Assembly (NCBI RefSeq): GCF_022179185.1
Contig: NZ_BPQJ01000006.1
Coordinates: 1-64,000, forward strand
DNA length: 64,000 nucleotides
Direction: 5' to 3'
Source of the DNA: Methylobacterium frigidaeris
GTDB lineage: Bacteria; Pseudomonadota; Alphaproteobacteria; Rhizobiales; Beijerinckiaceae
Shown: positions 61,610 to 64,000 of the stretch, piece by piece
How positions within the stretch are numbered: the first letter of the stretch is position 1
Layout of the letters: each line of letters opens with the position of its first letter
Made by a program: the position numbers and the translations under genes
Notes under the pieces: model-generated
Databases searched by the model: none
What the model saw: only the letters and a program-made list of their open reading frames with translations
Told to the model about the DNA's origin: nothing

Positions 61610-62518
61610 TCAGCGCAGCAGCGTCGCCCGCACCCACCAGCCCGGCTGGGCCGCCGCGATCGCCCGCGCCGCCCGTGACGCCGCAGAGCGGTGACCGAAC
61701 AGCCCGAACACCGTCGCGCCGGACCCCGACATCCGGGCGAGCCGGCAATCCGCCTGGTCGCGCAGGGCCGCGAGGGTGTCGCCGATCACCGGCGCGACCG
61801 TGAGGGCAGGGGCCTCGAGGTCGTTGCGGGCCGGGGCGATGCGGGCGATCAGCGCGTCGAGACCGTTGGTGCCGTCGATCTCCGGATGGGTCTCGGCGGC
61901 CAGGGGATGCGCCTCGCCGACCTTGAGCCCGAGGGCGCGGAAGACCGGCGCCGTCTCGACCGCCACGCCGGGATTGATCAGCACCGCCGGCACGGGCGGC
62001 AGGGCCAGCGCCGGACCGACCGCCTCGCCGGCGCCGCGCATCATCCGGGCCCGCGGCTCGAGGCAGACCGGCACGTCGGCGCCGGTGCGGCGCGCCGCCG
62101 CCATCAGGGCCGGATGATCGGGCGCGAGACCGTTGAGGCGGCCGAGGAGCCGCAGGGCCCCTGCCGCGTCGGACGAGCCGCCGCCGATCCCCGCCGCGAC
62201 CGGCAGGCGCTTCACGAGGTGGAACCGACCGGCCTTCAACCCCGGCAGCTCCGCGGCGAGGTGGCGGGCCGCCCGCATCACCAGGTTGTCGTCGGTCGGA
62301 CCTGCGGGACCCGCGGTCGGGCCGGTGACCACGAGAGCGAGGACCGGCCCCGGCTCCAGCGTCAGGAGGTCGCCCGCACCTGAACCCGCGAAGACGACCA
62401 GGCTCTCCAGGGCGTGATAGCCGTCGCCGGGACGCCGGCCGAGGACGTGCAGGGTCAGGTTGATCTTGGCGGGCGCGCGGGTCGCCAAGGAAGACGGGGC
62501 GAGGGAAGTCACAGTCAC
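61610..62518 (-). CDS. ispE: 4-diphosphocytidyl-2-C-methyl-D-erythritol kinase
   Basis: A GHMP-family kinase of the MEP isoprenoid pathway; it phosphorylates CDP-ME at the 2-hydroxyl. The chosen GTG start gives about 302 residues, beginning [10 protein letters not shown]; another GTG two codons in is possible. Substrate motif [27 protein letters not shown] ([16 protein letters not shown], then [10 protein letters not shown]), ATP loop [16 protein letters not shown] and the last GHMP motif [14 protein letters not shown] are clear. It lies about 80 bp downstream of the TPR gene. Confidence 0.95.
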   Translation of the reverse strand: MTVTSLAPSSLATRAPAKINLTLHVLGRRPGDGYHALESLVVFAGSGAGDLLTLEPGPVLALVVTGPTAGPAGPTDDNLVMRAARHLAAELPGLKAGRFHLVKRLPVAAGIGGGSSDAAGALRLLGRLNGLAPDHPALMAAARRTGADVPVCLEPRARMMRGAGEAVGPALALPPVPAVLINPGVAVETAPVFRALGLKVGEAHPLAAETHPEIDGTNGLDALIARIAPARNDLEAPALTVAPVIGDTLAALRDQADCRLARMSGSGATVFGLFGHRSAASRAARAIAAAQPGWWVRATLLR

Positions 62519-62536
62519 GTCTCTCGAACGGCTAAG

Positions 62537-62565
62537 GGGCGCGGCGCCTGTCCGGCACCGCGCCC
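62537..62565. terminator. Hairpin between the TPR gene and ispE
   Basis: GGGCGCGG (62537-62544) and CCGCGCCC (62558-62565) pair around a 13-base loop, about 35 bases after the TPR stop and 20 bases before the ispE start. No T-run. It may be an attenuator, and in the mRNA it lies close to the ispE ribosome-binding site. Confidence 0.35.
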
Positions 62566-62599
62566 GCGATATCATCGCGAACTTGGGAGGAGAGGGGCG

Positions 62600-64000
62600 T
62601 CAGCCCCCGCTCTTCGTCTCCGTGCCCATTGCCGGCGGCTCGGTCGGGGCCGGGGCGCCCTTCGGCATCTCGGGCTGGGGCGCGGGCTGGCTGTCGGCGG
62701 TGGCGGCGGGCTTCTCCAGCTCCGGCAGCCCGTCCTTCAGCTTGGCCTCGATCTTGACCAGATCCTCCGGCTCGGGGTTCAGGTCCTTGGCGTGCTGCCA
62801 CTGGAACTTGCCCTCGAGCCTCCGGCCGCTGCGCCAGTAGGCGTCGCCGAGGTGGTCGTTGATGGTGGGATCGCCGGGCTTCAGCTCGATCGCCTTCTCC
62901 AGCTCGCGCACCGCGTCGTCCCAGCGGCCGAGGCGGTAATAGGCCCAGCCGAGGCTGTCGATGATCATGCCGTCGCGCGGCTGCAGGTCGACCGCCTGCT
63001 TGAGCATGCGGAAGGCCTCGTCGATGTTCTGGTTCTGGTCGACCCAGGAATAGGCGAGGTAGTTCAGCACCTGGGCGCGGCCGTTGGGCTGCGTCGCCGG
63101 CACCAGCTCCAGGGCCTTCTTCAGGTCAGCCTCGGCCTTCGGCCACTCCTTGGCGCGCTCGTAGGACGTGCCGCGGAAGTAGTACAGGGTCCAGTAGTTG
63201 CGCGCCGGCTGATCGCCGATCAGGTCGATCGCCTTGGTGTAGGTCTGGGCCGACTCGGCGTACTTCTTGCGCGAGCGCTGGACGTTGCCGAGCGCCGAGA
63301 TCACGTCGATGTCGTTGGGATAGGTCTTTGCGACCTGGTCGAGGTGGGCGATCGCCTCCTCGCCCTTGCCCATCTGCTCGAGATTGAGGCCGATCTGAAT
63401 GTCGGCATTGAGCTTCAGCGGCGAGGTCGCCGGCATGCGGGCGAAGACCTCGTTCGCCCGGTCGGGCGCCTTCATCCGCTCGAGGGTATCGGCGAGCGTC
63501 AGGAGCGCCAGCGAGTGCTCGGGGGCGAGGTAGAGGGCAAGGCGCAGGTACACCACCGCCGGCAATTCGTCGCCCTGCGAGGTCCCGGCCGAGCCGAGGC
63601 CGTAGAGCACCTCCGCGGCGCCCTCCTGGGCCGAGCCGATCAGGGGGGTGAGCGGCTTGCCGGCCTTCAGCTTGTCGAGGGCGTCGCGCACGATCGGGTG
63701 GCGCGGCAGGACGTTGTCGAATTCCTGGTAGGCCGCCACCGCGAGGTCGGGCCGGCCGGATTCGGCCTCGAAGCGGCCGTAGGCATCGACGATGCGCAGG
63801 GTGTTGCGGTCGGAATCGTAGGCCGATTTCAGCCGCCGCTCCGCCTCGACCTTGTCGCCGACCAGTGCCGCGATCAGGCCCGCATGGTAGTCGCGGAAGA
63901 CGTTGTAGTAGCGCTCGCCCTTGAGCTTGTTGATCGTCTCGAGCGCCTTCTTGCCCTCGCCGGCGCCGGCATAGGACCAGGCGGTGAGCAGGGTCGACGT
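62600..64000 (-). CDS. TPR repeat protein, 5' end outside the window
   Basis: The minus-strand frame stays open from the stop at 62600 to the right edge, so at least 466 residues are encoded and the start is beyond 64000. About nine TPR-like units are visible, for example AIAHLDQVAKTYPNDIDVI, AEADLKKALELVPATQPNG and AVRELEKAIELKPGDPTIN. The C-terminus is a disordered Pro/Ala/Glu tail. No signal can be judged. Such proteins next to ispE are common in Rhizobiales and are predicted periplasmic or membrane scaffolds; the exact role is unknown. Confidence 0.88.
   Translation of the reverse strand, partial: TSTLLTAWSYAGAGEGKKALETINKLKGERYYNVFRDYHAGLIAALVGDKVEAERRLKSAYDSDRNTLRIVDAYGRFEAESGRPDLAVAAYQEFDNVLPRHPIVRDALDKLKAGKPLTPLIGSAQEGAAEVLYGLGSAGTSQGDELPAVVYLRLALYLAPEHSLALLTLADTLERMKAPDRANEVFARMPATSPLKLNADIQIGLNLEQMGKGEEAIAHLDQVAKTYPNDIDVISALGNVQRSRKKYAESAQTYTKAIDLIGDQPARNYWTLYYFRGTSYERAKEWPKAEADLKKALELVPATQPNGRAQVLNYLAYSWVDQNQNIDEAFRMLKQAVDLQPRDGMIIDSLGWAYYRLGRWDDAVRELEKAIELKPGDPTINDHLGDAYWRSGRRLEGKFQWQHAKDLNPEPEDLVKIEAKLKDGLPELEKPAATADSQPAPQPEMPKGAPAPTEPPAMGTETKSGG

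Noticed and set aside
1..64000. Search for rRNA, tRNA, insertion sequences, prophage or CRISPR
   Set aside because: No transposase, integrase, phage structural or Cas-like protein and no tRNA cloverleaf was found by eye; a covariance-model scan would be decisive for RNA genes.

Overview
The window is very GC-rich chromosomal DNA of an alphaproteobacterium, most likely Methylobacterium or a close relative in Methylobacteriaceae. The signs are a 558-residue formate-tetrahydrofolate ligase of the methylotroph type, a hemD-mic60-hemY cluster typical of Alphaproteobacteria, DUF6894 and DUF4142 proteins, a CtrA-type TTAA-N7-TTAA box, and dense coding with long antisense open frames caused by the base composition. 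The genus is an inference; nothing here fixes the species. No rRNA, tRNA, CRISPR array, prophage or intact insertion sequence was seen.

Layout. 1-3.6 kb: small hypothetical genes, then fhs/ftfL. 3.6-7 kb: three adjacent minus-strand genes for exported glycine-rich proteins, the last a tandemly duplicated Omp25-like outer-membrane barrel with glycine-rich inserts. 7.1-10.8 kb: gpsA, a scarred region with a palindromic repeat and an antitoxin remnant, a GNAT gene and tsaD. 10.9-15.8 kb: hemD, an alphaproteobacterial Mic60 and hemY, with no hemC between tsaD and hemD. 16-23.4 kb: a dipeptide-type ABC transporter (solute-binding protein, two permeases, fused double ATPase) divergent from an AbgB-like M20 hydrolase. 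23.4-27.5 kb: csaA, a lone ureG, a hypothetical gene, an MFS exporter and an alpha/beta hydrolase. 27.6-30.4 kb: a coiled-coil exported protein and a lone TAXI-type binding protein. 30.5-36.7 kb: a branched-chain amino-acid type ABC operon (livG-livF-two tandem binding proteins-livH-livM). 36.8-43.6 kb: acyltransferase, DUF4142 protein, modBC, GST, HpaI-type aldolase, carboxylesterase. 43.6-47.4 kb: gatC-gatA-small membrane protein, then gatB. 47.5-52.2 kb: a gene behind a CtrA box, a UPF0173 hydrolase, ruvX, topA. 52.4-57.2 kb: pyrB, hicA-hicB, a dihydroorotase-like gene lacking its metal motif, plsY and dprA. 57.3-64 kb: a TrmN6-like methyltransferase with a DUF2007 gene, a polyprenyl diphosphate synthase, a GGDEF sensor, ispE and a TPR gene that runs off the right edge.

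Most genes are housekeeping: C1-folate, heme, pyrimidine, isoprenoid and phospholipid synthesis, tRNA modification and amidation, and DNA processing, plus three import systems. The parts that most repay attention are the glycine-rich exported cluster, the apparently non-catalytic dihydroorotase with a HicAB pair lying between it and pyrB, the palindromic repeats, the CtrA box, the split DUF4142 protein and a possible small RNA near 39.1 kb.
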